Origin: Pochonia chlamydosporia 170
Taxonomy: Eukaryota; Ascomycota; Sordariomycetes; Hypocreales; Clavicipitaceae
Direction of reading: 5' to 3'
Assembly (NCBI RefSeq): GCF_001653235.2
Contig: NW_019154054.1
Coordinates: 72,566-136,565 of the forward strand
Length of the DNA stretch: 64,000 bases
The translations under genes and the position numbers were made by a program. Every line of letters starts with the position of its first letter. Positions within the stretch are counted from its first letter, which is position 1. The notes under the pieces are model-generated. The model was given only the letters and a program-made list of their open reading frames with translations. It searched no databases and was not told the origin of the DNA. Of this stretch, positions 1 to 10,457 are shown piece after piece.

Positions 1-557
1 CCTCTCCGTCGTGTCGTGTGTGAGGTACATCTTCGCCGCAAAACATACACCTCTTGAAAGTTCGTCCTGAATGTGAGGCATTTGAGCCGTTTGTAGATGA
101 GAATCGATTCCAAAAGGCAAAGCTCGACTAATGTTCTTGCACTATTCACAAGGAGCCAATCCATTTGACTGCTGTACGAAAGCCATGTTTCGGGCTGTGG
201 TGCCTGGGATCCAGCCCAAAGTGACTCAAGAGCACACATGAGGCCCTGCCTTGTTCACGCAGGGTACTGCGCTCTCGACGCATATGTTGCTGAGCCCAAA
301 ATGCCTCATCACCTCTGTGATCCCGCACCTCCCAGCAACGAACCATGATATTATTAACATATTTGATCCTGGCCTCGTAACTCTGAGTCCTTTGACAATC
401 CGAGGGTTCAGGCCAAGAGGTGACATTGAAAACCCTCGAAACTCTAGCATCGATTCACGACACGCTCTTTACCATGCGGAGTGCGGAAGCGCATTGAGGC
501 TGGAAGCCTTCCAATTAGCGATAAATTACCCCCCCACACGATTTGCAATATTCCGCC
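1..557. other. No gene recognised
   Basis: Only short overlapping open frames on both strands without a recognisable domain. It probably holds the 5' flank and promoter of the Rad60-like gene that starts at 558. Confidence 0.5.
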
Positions 558-2038
558 ATGAGCGACGAGGGAGCAACCCCGTCACAACGAACGGCTAAGA
601 AACTGCCTTTCAAAGCAACAGCCTTGCGCAAGGCTGCGTCGCTGCGAGCCGAGATCATAACCAATAAGAAAGAACTGGAGAGCGATGGACTCGACTTATT
701 TCGTAGGTCAAAGGAGATGGAGCCCATAGTGGCTGCGGATCAGGAGAGGCGGCTAAAGAAGAAGCGGAGACATGACGACCAGCGTCGCAAGTCCGCTGAG
801 TCGTCGGCCAGGAGGTTACCGAGATATACGATATGGTGAAAGCGAAATCTGGAGCATCACCTCAAGCAGCTCGGAGCGCCGTTCCCATCTCTAGTGAGCC
901 TGTTACACAGGGCGGAGATCTGTCAAGGCTAGTATACTCCGATTTGTTTGATGCGGGTTTCATATGGCTTACACATGCTAGCGAGTTGGTCACGCCACCG
1001 GCATTGAAGTCATCGAAGCGAACACGCCTATTCTCAACACCTTCAGACCTTATACCAGACAACCCACCGTTCGCCCGATTGCTGTTGCATTCGGAGCAAG
1101 CATCAGTGGGTGGCCCGGGTGGCGACACTCTTACCCCGAGTCTCCTGCCAAACACATCCCTCGATTCTGACGACGATGACGACGATGATGACGATCTCCG
1201 GATTGCACCTAAGCCCACAAAACGAAGGGGCAGTGTCAACCCTATCGAGAGCAGCTTCATAGCAGGAGATGAGGACGATGAATTTGCGACATATATTCGC
1301 AAGGCCGAGGAACAACGCGCTCTGGACCAGGCATTGCTTGGTGTTCGTTCTGATGGAGCTGCGTCGAAGGCAAAAATTGACATTCTGGTGACGTCGATTG
1401 TTCCTGAGACTAAGCCTTGCTGTTTTAGGTTTCTCTTTGATAAGGAGCTCCGAGTAGCGCGTAATACGTGGCTTGCTCTTCAGAAACGCAAGGGAATGCT
1501 CCTGGATGTTGAAAGAGAGGATGACATTGTGCTTACTTGGCGAAGAAAGAAGGTGTATGCATTTTCCACGTTGCTAAATCTAGGCATCCGACCACAGGAC
1601 AATGGACGGGCTGTGTCAGATGGAAACGACGCCAAGGGTTTCGCAAATGGTCGGACAAGAGTCCACATGGAAGCTTGGACGTTGGGTTTGTTCCGAGAAA
1701 TGGAACGTGAAGAAGAGCTAAAGCGGAAAAGAGAGACTACGGAAGTAGGAGACGACGAAGAGCCAGCACCGGTAGAAGAGGAACCACCCGCTTCAGAGGT
1801 TAAGACACGAGTCATTCTGAAGGCTCGCGGCATTGCCGACGTCAAATTGACAGTCAAATTGACAGTGCGACGGACAACAACAGTTGAGACACTTATAACT
1901 GGTTTCCGCACGCAGCGGTCAATAGTGCCAGACAGAGATGTTCAGATTTGGTTTGATGGTGACCGACTAGAAGAGCATGCGACGATGGATGAGGCGGAGA
2001 TTGACGATATGGACACACTTGAGGTCCATGTCAAGTGA
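558..2038 (+). CDS. Rad60/Esc2-like protein with C-terminal SUMO-like domain
   Basis: Fungal Rad60/Esc2/NIP45-type protein, a nuclear factor of SUMO-linked genome maintenance. Two frames together match the family. 558-839 reads MSDEGATPSQRTAKKLPFK, then a basic stretch and the conserved LFRRSKEMEPIVAADQERRL. The 833-2038 frame carries an acidic run (about nine consecutive Asp), a middle domain with CCFRFLFDKELR and a tryptophan-containing helix, and a final ubiquitin-like fold ending DIDDMDTLEVHVK-like. The start at 558 is preferred to 543 because it gives the family-like MSDE N-terminus. The frame change can be explained by a 59-nt intron at 836-894 (GTGAAA donor, TCTCTAG acceptor); length and phase fit. 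A one-base indel near 800-837 is the alternative. A short direct duplication (KLTVKLTV) sits inside the SUMO-like domain. Family assignment is firm; exon structure is inferred. Confidence 0.8.
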
Positions 2039-4472
2039 GCTGGGCTACAGGCATGGGGTGGTAGGTAGTCACTAAACGGCGGTTGAGTGAACCATGGGAA
2101 GTGCGTATTGTACCAAGGCAGCGCATTGTTTGCTGGCAATATAACTAGGTAACACGTTCACACTCACAAGGGCCATTGGGCAGTACAATACAGCGTTATA
2201 TCTATCCAGGAACCCGCGTTTGCGCATTGAAAGAGTCATATCCTTGCATCAGACCGTCGCGGCCAAAGAATTGCGAATAGGGGATTCGCACCCATTTGTG
2301 AGCGAGGGGGCCGCAAGCATGAAAAGAACCGAACATATCGAACACATTTGACGACCCCGCCGAGAGTCATTTGGCGTCCAGCCCAATTGGATATGTTTGT
2401 TTGTGGTATCATGAGCGACTCTCCATGTGGCCTCCGGAGTTTGGCCGACTGGATGCTGGGTTTCGTACGGTGTCCCTGCCATGCGGTGGCTGGGTTCATC
2501 TGTTGATACAGCCCCGCGGGAGGTCAAGGTAAAGTCAACCCGTTCTCATGGACTAAAACAAGATGACCACATTAACTGGTCCAAGAGCACACCCACCTGT
2601 ACTTGCTATCACGGAGAGTAACTCACTTTTCTCAGCCAGCCTGTGACCCAACGATCGAGTCAGTGATAAGTATTGAGCTAAAGCATTCTGGAAATCGAGT
2701 GAACAGAAGGAAACGAGACAAGCCAGAATCCGCATGTAAGCCGATATGGTCAAAACAAGCTTTACACCTTTGTCTCTGCTGTCCTTATTTGAATGTTTGG
2801 CGCCCAGCGCAGACACAGGTTCTTAAATGAGCAGAGAGAAGAATCTCGGCATTGCAGGTAGTCCATCGCGGGGATAATGCCACAAAGATTCCCTGGTTGG
2901 AGGAGGCCACATACAGACCTGGCCAACACTCGTACTTGAGGTCTCGTCAACACTAGTATGGTGTCAAATGTGAGGGGGGCAGAGTGTGAAACTGTCCCTG
3001 GAGTGCCGTGGTTAATTGGTTGAGGGGCGCCGAGCGGCTGATTAGTACCGCCTTTACACGTGGAAGCCAGAGCATGGCGGATCATGTCTCAGGCAAGATT
3101 AGCCAGCTCGACCATTGAGAAACGCTGCAGAGGCGGAGAGAGCCTCTCTTGCCGGTGAGGAGCTGACTTGCGCTTTTGTCAAGGATGGACGCTGCCAGTA
3201 ATAGTGTTTGCTGGTCAAATTGCATTATGGCCATATCAGGCTCGTTGGCTGGGAAAAGGTTGCACGGTCGGGGTACCGCAAGTGGCCCCTGTAAAATCCT
3301 CCCTCCATTGCCGGCGGGGTGGGCTGTCAAAGGGAAATTGTTCATTTCGCTTCGCAGAACCACATCTGCCGAAGCAAGTATCCTCACTACCATTTCGAAG
3401 TGACTATTTGAGTAGATTGGTGCCGGCACATGTTTCTTTTTCAAAGAGCGCCGTAGTGTGTGCCACGGCAAACCCGATATCTGCGACGGCAACAAGTACT
3501 GCGTCCGTGACCTGTCGAGAATGGCAGTTCAGTAGGCGCAGAATTCGCACTGCATCTTGCTGAGCCAGCTCAACGACACCTGGAGTACCCTTACTGTGGT
3601 CGCGACGTATGTCGTTTGAGCAGTTTCTCTGTTGCAGGAACTTGTTGTAATTGGTCAACAGCCCCCAATGTGAGATGCCTAGTAATAAAGTCCGAATCAA
3701 ACCTGCACCTTCACATGCTCGTCGAAACTATTTTTCGACTTGTCGAGGTGTTGTAGGTTCATTCCTATGTCCCATCACGACGAATGCTTAGCTGTCCGCG
3801 TGCATCCGCTGTGGCGGCAACAAGAGTGCCATTTGACAATGTTTTACTACTCTGCTAGGCCAGTATTTTGGGCCCACACTGCCCCGGAACTGCCTTTTAT
3901 GGCTTCAAGTTACGTTGTCTGCGTCATGAAGCCATGATACCTGACAGACTTACTGTCAGGGTTGACGGCATGCGGATCAAGGCTTCCGTTGCGTTCCATA
4001 CTGCAGTATCCTCTGATAGTTACGTTTATTAACATTATTAGTTCAACGATGGACAAGGTTTTGGGCAATGACCAGTTTGCGTGGTCGACATCTTTCCCGG
4101 GTCAAAACTGTCAGGACGTGACGGGTATGGGTTGACAGCAACCCCATGCCCATGCAATCGTATCACTAGGTGTCTGTTACACCAATAATTACGTCATCAG
4201 CCCAGACGCAGTGAAATTTGAATAAATAAGCCAGGCCATTTCCAGCAACCGACCGGTCCCTAACTGAGAATATTAAGCAGAATCCCAAGCGCTCTCCACG
4301 TCGGCGAGAAGCTTCAGCGCTGAAGAGGCACACAATTCCCTCCCACGCATGAGAGCTTTTCGTACGAATTGTCTGGAGGCTTGACTTGGCTGAAGTCTGA
4401 TTCCGACTTTGACGACCTGGCGGGCGTTTCATCTCCTGACCCAGCGCCAAAAAATCTTCGAAAATACACACC
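2039..4472. other. Long intergenic stretch, possible degenerate coding remnant
   Basis: No convincing intact gene. On the minus strand two overlapping frames (3404-3700 and 3082-3495) have amino-acid compositions that look protein-like and could be halves of one broken gene, but I recognise no domain. The last 400 bases lie upstream of the chromodomain gene and presumably hold its promoter. Confidence 0.3.
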
Positions 4473-5201
4473 ATGGCCCGTGTGGTCGACTATTACCCCT
4501 GCAGTGACGACGATCTTGGGAACATTGGGAACAGGAGGGCCGCAAATTCGAGAGTAACGCCGGCACCTGAGAAGACCATATTGTTTCCTAAGACGGATGG
4601 CCTTGTCCCCAAAGTGAAAGCGACTCCCTCAAACCGACGCATTCGCCGCCTTAACGCTGCAAAATTTGCCCCAGAGAATCCGCTGTTCAAATCATGGACC
4701 GGGGACAATAACAGCCCCTTAGAAGCATCTACCAAAAAGTCAGCTTCTCTGTTGGGACGGCGAACTGTCTCAAGGCCCAATACAGAAGAGTGTGGTGACG
4801 ATGCTGAGTTGAACACTCCCTGCTCACCAACCACCTTGCCGGTTCCTAAGTCCAACAACGGTGTCCAGGGACATACGGTCCATCCATGCGATCCGACAGT
4901 GGCGTTGACGGATGAAACCGAAGACCAACTGACGGGTAACTTACGCGAAGCTGAGGCGCATGATAGCGCGGCCATGCGCTGCGAGTTAGTGGAGGACTCG
5001 CAACAGCAGGACGCTATCGAAGATAAGGGTACCTATATAGTTGAACGAATCATAAGGCACAAAGGCAACGGGAGAAGGCGCAGATACTTTGTCAAATGGC
5101 AAAATTATGCTGCAGACGAGAATTCATGGGTGACTCGTAAGGATTTTGTGGATAAGACTTTCCCTCGGCAGTACGACGAACAATGTAGACGTAGACAGTA
5201 G
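4473..5201 (+). CDS. Chromodomain protein
   Basis: 242-residue single-exon protein. Residues about 186-235 form a chromodomain: TYIVERIIRHKG opens the first strand, YFVKWQNYAADENSWV carries the aromatic cage positions (Y in the opening strand, W in FVKW, the ENSW tryptophan), and a C-terminal helix DKTFPRQYDEQC follows. Such domains read methylated histone tails, usually H3K9me or H3K27me, in chromatin. The N-terminal 180 residues are acidic to basic, low in structure, with SDDD near the start and a basic SNRRIRRLN segment, and match no family I know. The ATG has a good fungal context (ACACCATGG). HP1 proteins normally carry a chromoshadow domain; none is seen here, so this is a chromodomain-only protein. 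A retroelement-integrase origin is less likely because no polymerase sequence is adjacent. Confidence 0.75.
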   Translation: MARVVDYYPCSDDDLGNIGNRRAANSRVTPAPEKTILFPKTDGLVPKVKATPSNRRIRRLNAAKFAPENPLFKSWTGDNNSPLEASTKKSASLLGRRTVSRPNTEECGDDAELNTPCSPTTLPVPKSNNGVQGHTVHPCDPTVALTDETEDQLTGNLREAEAHDSAAMRCELVEDSQQQDAIEDKGTYIVERIIRHKGNGRRRRYFVKWQNYAADENSWVTRKDFVDKTFPRQYDEQCRRRQ

Positions 5202-6094
5202 TCTATTGTGGCTTGAATACTGGGAAGCGCTCACTGGTGACTGCAAAAGAAAGGATAGGTCAATTGCGGGGGAGGGGCGAATTAGTAGTACATTAGTAGT
5301 GTAGAACTGCGTTTGTGGATGCCGACAAGGCTAATGGCGACCAAGCACATCCTCGTTCGTAATCCTCTCCGTAGACATGTAAGCTGTTTAGATGTTCGTC
5401 GCTTACTACTGTTCATGCGGGGCCCTTGTGTTAAAAGAGATTGATGCGGGGTGAGAATCACAGTCACCTGCAGATCTGTAAACTTTACTTGCTGTGTAAG
5501 AACGGCCACAGCATATTGTCTTGCCTTATATGTCCAGCGGAAGTACTCACATCGCTCTGACTTGACTTGTACTGTACAATGTCATGTACGGCGTTCGTTC
5601 CTTGCAGCCATATTGACTCTTTCACGCAGTTGGGGATAAAATTGCCAGTCACCTCCAAGCAGCGAAACCATCTCTATGGTGCAAAATCGAGGAAGAGTGA
5701 GGACATTGAAAGGATAGCCAAGGGTTTGACAACTGTAGAAGCCACGGAAGTCGTGGAATATCCGTGCCAAATGCATTGCTCTTCTGGCGGTGGCACAATT
5801 CAGTGACAGCGCATATTTAGGCTGGCTGATTGGCCATTTCAGGAGTCTTGTCGCCGGCCGCGCTGTGGAACAGCCAATCAAAATGCACATAGTGTTGCCT
5901 TTAGCGCTCTTCTCGTTAAGGGATGTTGGAGCCTCAGTCAGCGGGGAAGGGACCGCAAATTGGGATATCATCATCAGAGCCGTCAAAAACTCTACACGAA
6001 ACTGATGACACTGGCGAGCAGCGAGTCTCCTATTTCGACTACAAAAAATACACCTCCACTTGGCGTAAAGCAGAGCTAGCGACCCAATCTCAAC
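5202..6094. other. Intergenic, no supported gene
   Basis: Contains small open frames on both strands. A 228-residue minus-strand frame (5582-6268) runs across it and into the next plus-strand gene, but its sequence resembles no family. Possible upstream exons of the motif gene at 6095 could lie here; none could be demonstrated. Confidence 0.35.
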
Positions 6095-6439
6095 ATGTCG
6101 ATGGTTTCCGATCGCGAAATAGCAGCAGATGAATCGGACCCGACATTGCGCCCAACCCATCGTCTGAAAGATATCAAAGCTGGCGATGACAGCGTACAAC
6201 TCTTGGTATCCACGAAGGATCACCTTTACGATGCAGAGAATGTGGAAGCTGGAGCGAGTTCTTGGCAAGTAATTGGCGCTTGGGACGAGTCATCAGTTCC
6301 AGAGCTCTCGAAGTTTCTCAGCAGCCGTCGGACGGCCGGAAATCGAGATCATACTGGGAGTGCTACATTTGGGGCAAGGTATGGGAGTGGATTTAAGCTG
6401 GGGACACAGAGTTCAAACAATGAATCGAGCAATAAATAA
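6095..6439 (+). CDS. Small protein with shared C-terminal 'KAGDD' motif
   Basis: 114 residues. Residues 22-73 (6158-6313) read HRLKDIKAGDDSVQLLVS..., followed by QVIGAWDESSVPELSKF. The same pattern occurs at the end of the PNP-domain protein at 6480-7955 and of the fungal STAND N-terminal-domain protein at 8777-10104. In the families I know, this block follows the fungal N-terminal (PF17111-type) domain of STAND-like proteins. Here that domain is absent, so this is either a free-standing motif protein, the last exon of a longer gene, or a truncated duplicate. An in-frame stop shortly upstream (TAG in GAGCTAGCG near 6077) means any upstream exon must join by splicing. Function unknown. Confidence 0.5.
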   Translation: MSMVSDREIAADESDPTLRPTHRLKDIKAGDDSVQLLVSTKDHLYDAENVEAGASSWQVIGAWDESSVPELSKFLSSRRTAGNRDHTGSATFGARYGSGFKLGTQSSNNESSNK

Positions 6440-6479
6440 ATGCTACTAAGAAAGATGGCAGCAATGATCGCGCGAGGTC

Positions 6480-7955
6480 TCAAATGGTCGCCGAACCGCC
6501 GGCTGAGCTCGTGATGGTTTCCTCTGCCGCCTCCTCGCTGGCAGCAACATTTCTCCTGTCCAAGAATTTGAGAGCATCCTGCAACGATACGTCTCCAAAG
6601 AGCTGCAGTCCTCTGTTACGCACAGTTGCCTTCTCCACACGTAACGGGGTGCCATTTGACAGAATCATCTGGTTCGCATCATCGCCTGCTTTGACACCTC
6701 GGATTCTATGAACTTTTTGCGATGCAGGTTGAGCTGTACGTCCACCTGAAGAGTTATTGCGAGAACGACGTGCAGTGGTGTGTTGTGTTTTCTGCATCAC
6801 TCCCTCGGCTTTTGCTTCCGACTCCTCTGTCAACGGTATGATTGAAAGGAATTCTTTGGCGTATGCCGCCGCCGCAGCGGCAGCGTAGGATTGCCACTGA
6901 TCATTTTTATGCGAGTCTGCATAATCCGAAATTCCGCGAATAACGATGCTTGAGCAGCTTTCCATCAAGCCCGCCGCCTCCATTTCAAAACAGATAACCC
7001 CAAGTTCCTTAGTCAATAGATCCCTTGTTTTCGCGTCCCTCATAACTTGATTCGCAGAGGCTATGGTTCCGTAGTGAACGATTGGGTCTCTATTACTGCG
7101 TGCTTCCCGCCGTAAGAGTCTTGACTTGTTGCAGAGACTACAGTTCTCCGTCATATTAGGTATATGTTCGTGGCTGCTGTCAAACAGCAGATCCAAATCG
7201 GCACCGGGATCGGCAAATCTCGCCCTACGCGGATTAGGATCCATCAGTTGATCGACATATTTGGATATTTGGCTTGGGGATATTTTGTGCTTTGCTTGTA
7301 ATGCAGTGACGGCTGTCATGAGGCCCTGGGACGGTGTGCGAGGAAGACCTATCCGGTGCAACTGACCATTCCTCACAATCTTTCCAAGGTCAATCTGAAG
7401 AACTTTAGTACTGACAACAACATCACCGAGCCTTATGTCAACTTTCCCTGGGGCGCCGCCACCAGTACCAACCAGCAGCCAAAAGTGTATCGACGCAAAT
7501 GTTCGTCGCATGTTCGTCGCCACAACCGCCGCGTTGTTCGTCCCATAACTCTGTGCAGGGAGGCACGCCAGGACAACATGGTGTTCGACAATCGTACCTA
7601 GAGTGTAGGTGTTGGTATCACTGCGGGGTTGATAACAACGCTCGTGAATGTCGTCCAACATGCCCTCAGCTGCGGCTAACTCGTCGGGCAGCGCACAAAT
7701 CCAACCGATGTGATACTTGTCGTGAGGGATAAAGGTGGTATCGTGATGCTGTTCATCTTGTCCGTGCTTTCTGCCATCTTTGTCTCGCTTCTGTCTTTTG
7801 TGACCGTTCGTCTTGGGGCATGGTGCGTCATTGTCACTGCAAGTTCTCTCGAAGTCTCGTTGGCCCCTCGTTCTTTTCGTCTCTGTCCTTCTGTCCATGT
7901 GTCTCCAGCATTGATCCAATGATGCTGTAGCAAAACATGCCCTTACAAGAACCAA
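6480..7955 (-). CDS. PNP_UDP (nucleoside phosphorylase-like) protein with shared C-terminal motif
   Basis: 491-residue single-exon protein. Residues 1-75 are basic and low-complexity. Residues about 81-373 are a fungal PNP_UDP domain: YHIGWICALPDELAAAEGML, the glycine-rich VGTGGGAP with IRLGDVVVS, HYGTIASANQVMRDA, FEMEAAGLM at 323-331 (the glutamate of the nucleoside-binding site), and RGISDYADSHKN at 340-351 (the purine-binding/catalytic Asp region). This domain is common at the N-terminus of fungal NLR/STAND proteins, where it is believed to act as a nucleoside- or nucleotide-cleaving effector. Here no NACHT or NB-ARC and no repeats follow; residues 416-468 (6552-6710) instead carry the HRIRGVKAGDDANQ motif shared with both flanking genes. 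All key residues are present, so activity is possible. The first Met at 7955 is taken by default; Met20 is an alternative. Confidence 0.8.
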   Translation of the reverse strand: MVLVRACFATASLDQCWRHMDRRTETKRTRGQRDFERTCSDNDAPCPKTNGHKRQKRDKDGRKHGQDEQHHDTTFIPHDKYHIGWICALPDELAAAEGMLDDIHERCYQPRSDTNTYTLGTIVEHHVVLACLPAQSYGTNNAAVVATNMRRTFASIHFWLLVGTGGGAPGKVDIRLGDVVVSTKVLQIDLGKIVRNGQLHRIGLPRTPSQGLMTAVTALQAKHKISPSQISKYVDQLMDPNPRRARFADPGADLDLLFDSSHEHIPNMTENCSLCNKSRLLRREARSNRDPIVHYGTIASANQVMRDAKTRDLLTKELGVICFEMEAAGLMESCSSIVIRGISDYADSHKNDQWQSYAAAAAAAYAKEFLSIIPLTEESEAKAEGVMQKTQHTTARRSRNNSSGGRTAQPASQKVHRIRGVKAGDDANQMILSNGTPLRVEKATVRNRGLQLFGDVSLQDALKFLDRRNVAASEEAAEETITSSAGGSATI

Positions 7956-8776
7956 GACATTGACTTCGTATATTTTTTATGAGGGTGACAATTCATTTGT
8001 AGCCCCGAAATACGTGATAGTATATTGGGTAGCTTGCCGGGTCGAACAGCTGCTTATGTCTACGACCAGCCTGTGACCACTCACTGCACCAGTTGGGCCA
8101 CAACAATCCCGCACGATGATTTGGCGAGCACCTGCACACCAAGGGGCCTGCCCGTCATGTGGAGGATCAAGATGCATGATTGGGCTACGACATTCCAAAT
8201 AGCTTGTAAGGGGAGTCTACCTACTATTGCGCAAATTGCCACCCATTGAGCGCTTCATGAAACAGATCTATGCCAGGTCTGGGAGGTTGGAACCTCGAAA
8301 TATGATGTCGAGTCCTCATTGGCGTCAGCGACACAGCTTACGTCAACTTATTTCGGTGCCAGCTATGTCGTCCAACCGGGCGGCTATGGGTGGAATGTGA
8401 TTGGCGGTTGTCAGTGCTAGGGCAAAATGACACCAGCCAAAGCTTGTGCTTCCTCGCCACCAGATCTTAAATCCTCTTTAGATTCTCTCGCCAACAGCAA
8501 TTCTCCGTTTCATTCGCCACTGCTTTGCGACGAGGTATATGATTTATGAACCTCAATACCTACCTTTAACCTCGGACTTAGACCAATGCAGAAGGGTAAA
8601 ATGCTGCTGCGTTGGGACCAAAAGAATTTCGATCATTTGGGGTTAATCGCACTTCCCTGTTTGGTGGTGGATTGAAGATTGGTCGTACCCGAAGACGTAA
8701 CCACACTCTTCCTGCCAGAAGCTACTTCCGTTTGCTTTTGCCGGTACCGGGCGAGTACTCGCAGCGACGGTCAAGA
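7956..8776. other. Divergent intergenic region
   Basis: Lies between the minus-strand PNP gene and the plus-strand STAND N-terminal-domain gene, so it may be a bidirectional promoter. No gene or distinct motif recognised. Confidence 0.4.
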
Positions 8777-10104
8777 ATGGCAGATCCTTTGAGCATTAGC
8801 GCCTCAGTGCTTGCGGTCCTCACAGCCGCCATTCAGTCGACGAAGTCGCTCTATGAGGCTGTGAAACGTTTCAAGGATCGCAACAAAACTTTACGCAGGC
8901 TTCAGGATGAGCTTGAGGATCTTGGGAATATTCTGAACTCACTGAAAGAAGCAATTGACGCTGAAGCGTCGGTGATGGCGCTTCTTCAAGGTCCTCTTGA
9001 CCGATGCAGCCAGGTGTGTCGCGAGTTCGAGCAGCAGATGAAGGTATTCACTGGAAAATCGAAGACAGGCTTCCGAGATTGGACTAAAATGGAGTTTATG
9101 AGAGGCGATATCAATGATTTTATAGACACTATTTCGGGGTATAAGTCAACGATCTCAGTCGGCTAATTACCATGTCAGTCACATTTTCTTGTGTCCTCTT
9201 GACTCTGCTGACAACTTTGTAATTAAGGCATACATCTAAAGTCTCCCACCAAGTTCTTCAACAGTAAAACGAGATGATACATGATACAGCATATAATCTT
9301 GAGCTACATCTGCAGCGAATAGACGAGAAAATGGCCGAGCTTACAGTCGAGGATACGAGTACGACAGGTGTGACAGTTGATCTGAATGACGAGAGGGAAG
9401 TGACCCAACAGTGCCTTCGTATTTGTGAAGATGCGAGGACTTTTATCGAAAATTTGACAAATCGGGAATCGACTCTACTGCATGACGCACCCCCGGCCGC
9501 AAGTGATGATGGCCAAAGCTGCTTTGAAGCACAATTGTTAACACGCCAGGCTCTGGATGACAATCGAGACCGCCTCGCAGCGATCAGTGGCCGTCTTCAG
9601 GAACGTCTTCAGAGCCTACTCTTGGATGATGGCCCTCAAAGAGACGAGGAGAGATTGAAGTTACAGGAAGACATCAACATTTCGAAGCAGTGTCTCGAGG
9701 TGTGCAAAGTAGCTAAAGAAGTTTCCCACCAGAAGATTTACAGAATTGGGGAAGTCGTTGCCGATGGTGACAGCGATCAAGTGGTGGTGACGACCTTGGC
9801 GGATCTGTTCGACGTTAAGAAGGCCTTGTCTAAAGGCAACTCGGTGCAGCTGATTGGCTCAATGACAGATGAAACTCTTCAGCACATGGCTGAGAAGCGT
9901 TATAATAGTCGGTTTGGAGCGTTAGCCATCGATTCTGTTCGTTCTCGAGCCGACCCGTCTTCTGGCCTCGATACTCACAAAAGTAAGCAAAGTTATCCTC
10001 CTCAGCCAAGGAATGACGAGCAGCCGACCGGGTCGGACGCGAGACGTAGTCGGCCATCTCCCAACGAGATGAGAAAACGCTTGGCGGATGACGGCAGGAA
10101 ATGA
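8777..10104 (+). pseudogene. Fungal STAND N-terminal-domain protein, reading frame broken or spliced
   Basis: The first frame (8777-9166) begins MADPLSISASVLAVLTAAIQ and continues as a helical domain typical of the fungal N-terminal domain of STAND proteins (PF17111-type). The second frame (from 9274) continues it: MIHDTAYNLELHLQRIDEKM, then the shared C-terminal motif YRIGEVVADGDSDQVVVTTL at residues 156 onward (9739-9900). The two frames are in different phases. Between them are an in-frame TAA at 9265-9267, where the aligned family usually has Tyr, and a stop right after ...STISVG at 9164-9166. A 116-nt intron at 9158-9273 would bypass both but would delete about 18 conserved residues and use a weak GAG acceptor. 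I favour a damaged gene; splicing is the alternative. Start 8777 is chosen because family members begin at this point. The C-terminal 60 residues are low-complexity and basic. Confidence 0.6.
9739..9900 (+). other. Copy 3 of the shared C-terminal motif
   Basis: Encodes YRIGEVVADGDSDQ..., then VQLIGSMTDETLQ. It aligns with 6158-6313 (plus) and 6552-6710 (minus). The common pattern is an aromatic or His plus R, hydrophobic alternation, A-G-D/G-D, Q, a V/S-T run, then Q-h-h-G and an acidic turn. Copies 1 and 2 are closest to each other (HRhRxhKAGDDxxQ). Confidence 0.6.
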
Positions 10105-10457
10105 GGAGGAAATCTACTTGCGAAGAGGATTTGACAGTGCGGATACTAAACAATTTAAGACTCATTATTTTATATGTTGCCTCGCAGTCCGTCACTCGTG
10201 CGGTCTACAAACAGTCGCAGTCGTAGAGACTTATATCCGAAACATGGTGTTGGAACGATGTCTCAGTAGCTTTGGGTGTGAACCTAAGAGCCGATGCATT
10301 TTCACTGTGGCAGCTTTATGGATTTGGTGATTCAGTGGATTGGCTCGTCGGTTACCGACAAATAATTTCGCGAGGCCTTCAGAGTTTTTGGTACCGAGCA
10401 TAAAATGACAATAGATGGATCATGCGACAATATGTGCAAGGAGGTTTGCGTTTTATA
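10105..10457. other. Intergenic, no gene seen
   Basis: Short frames only; no recognised domain or repeat. Confidence 0.4.

Noticed and set aside
862..1383. 173-residue minus-strand open frame inside the Rad60-like gene
   Set aside because: Antisense shadow: its long serine run is the complement of the Asp run of the real protein, and it has no domain of its own.
4493..4975. 160-residue minus-strand open frame opposite the chromodomain gene
   Set aside because: No domain; the plus-strand frame carries the chromodomain and a good start context.
5582..6268. 228-residue minus-strand open frame
   Set aside because: Cys- and Arg-rich without a recognisable domain, and it overlaps the plus-strand motif gene whose sequence is clearly conserved with its neighbours.
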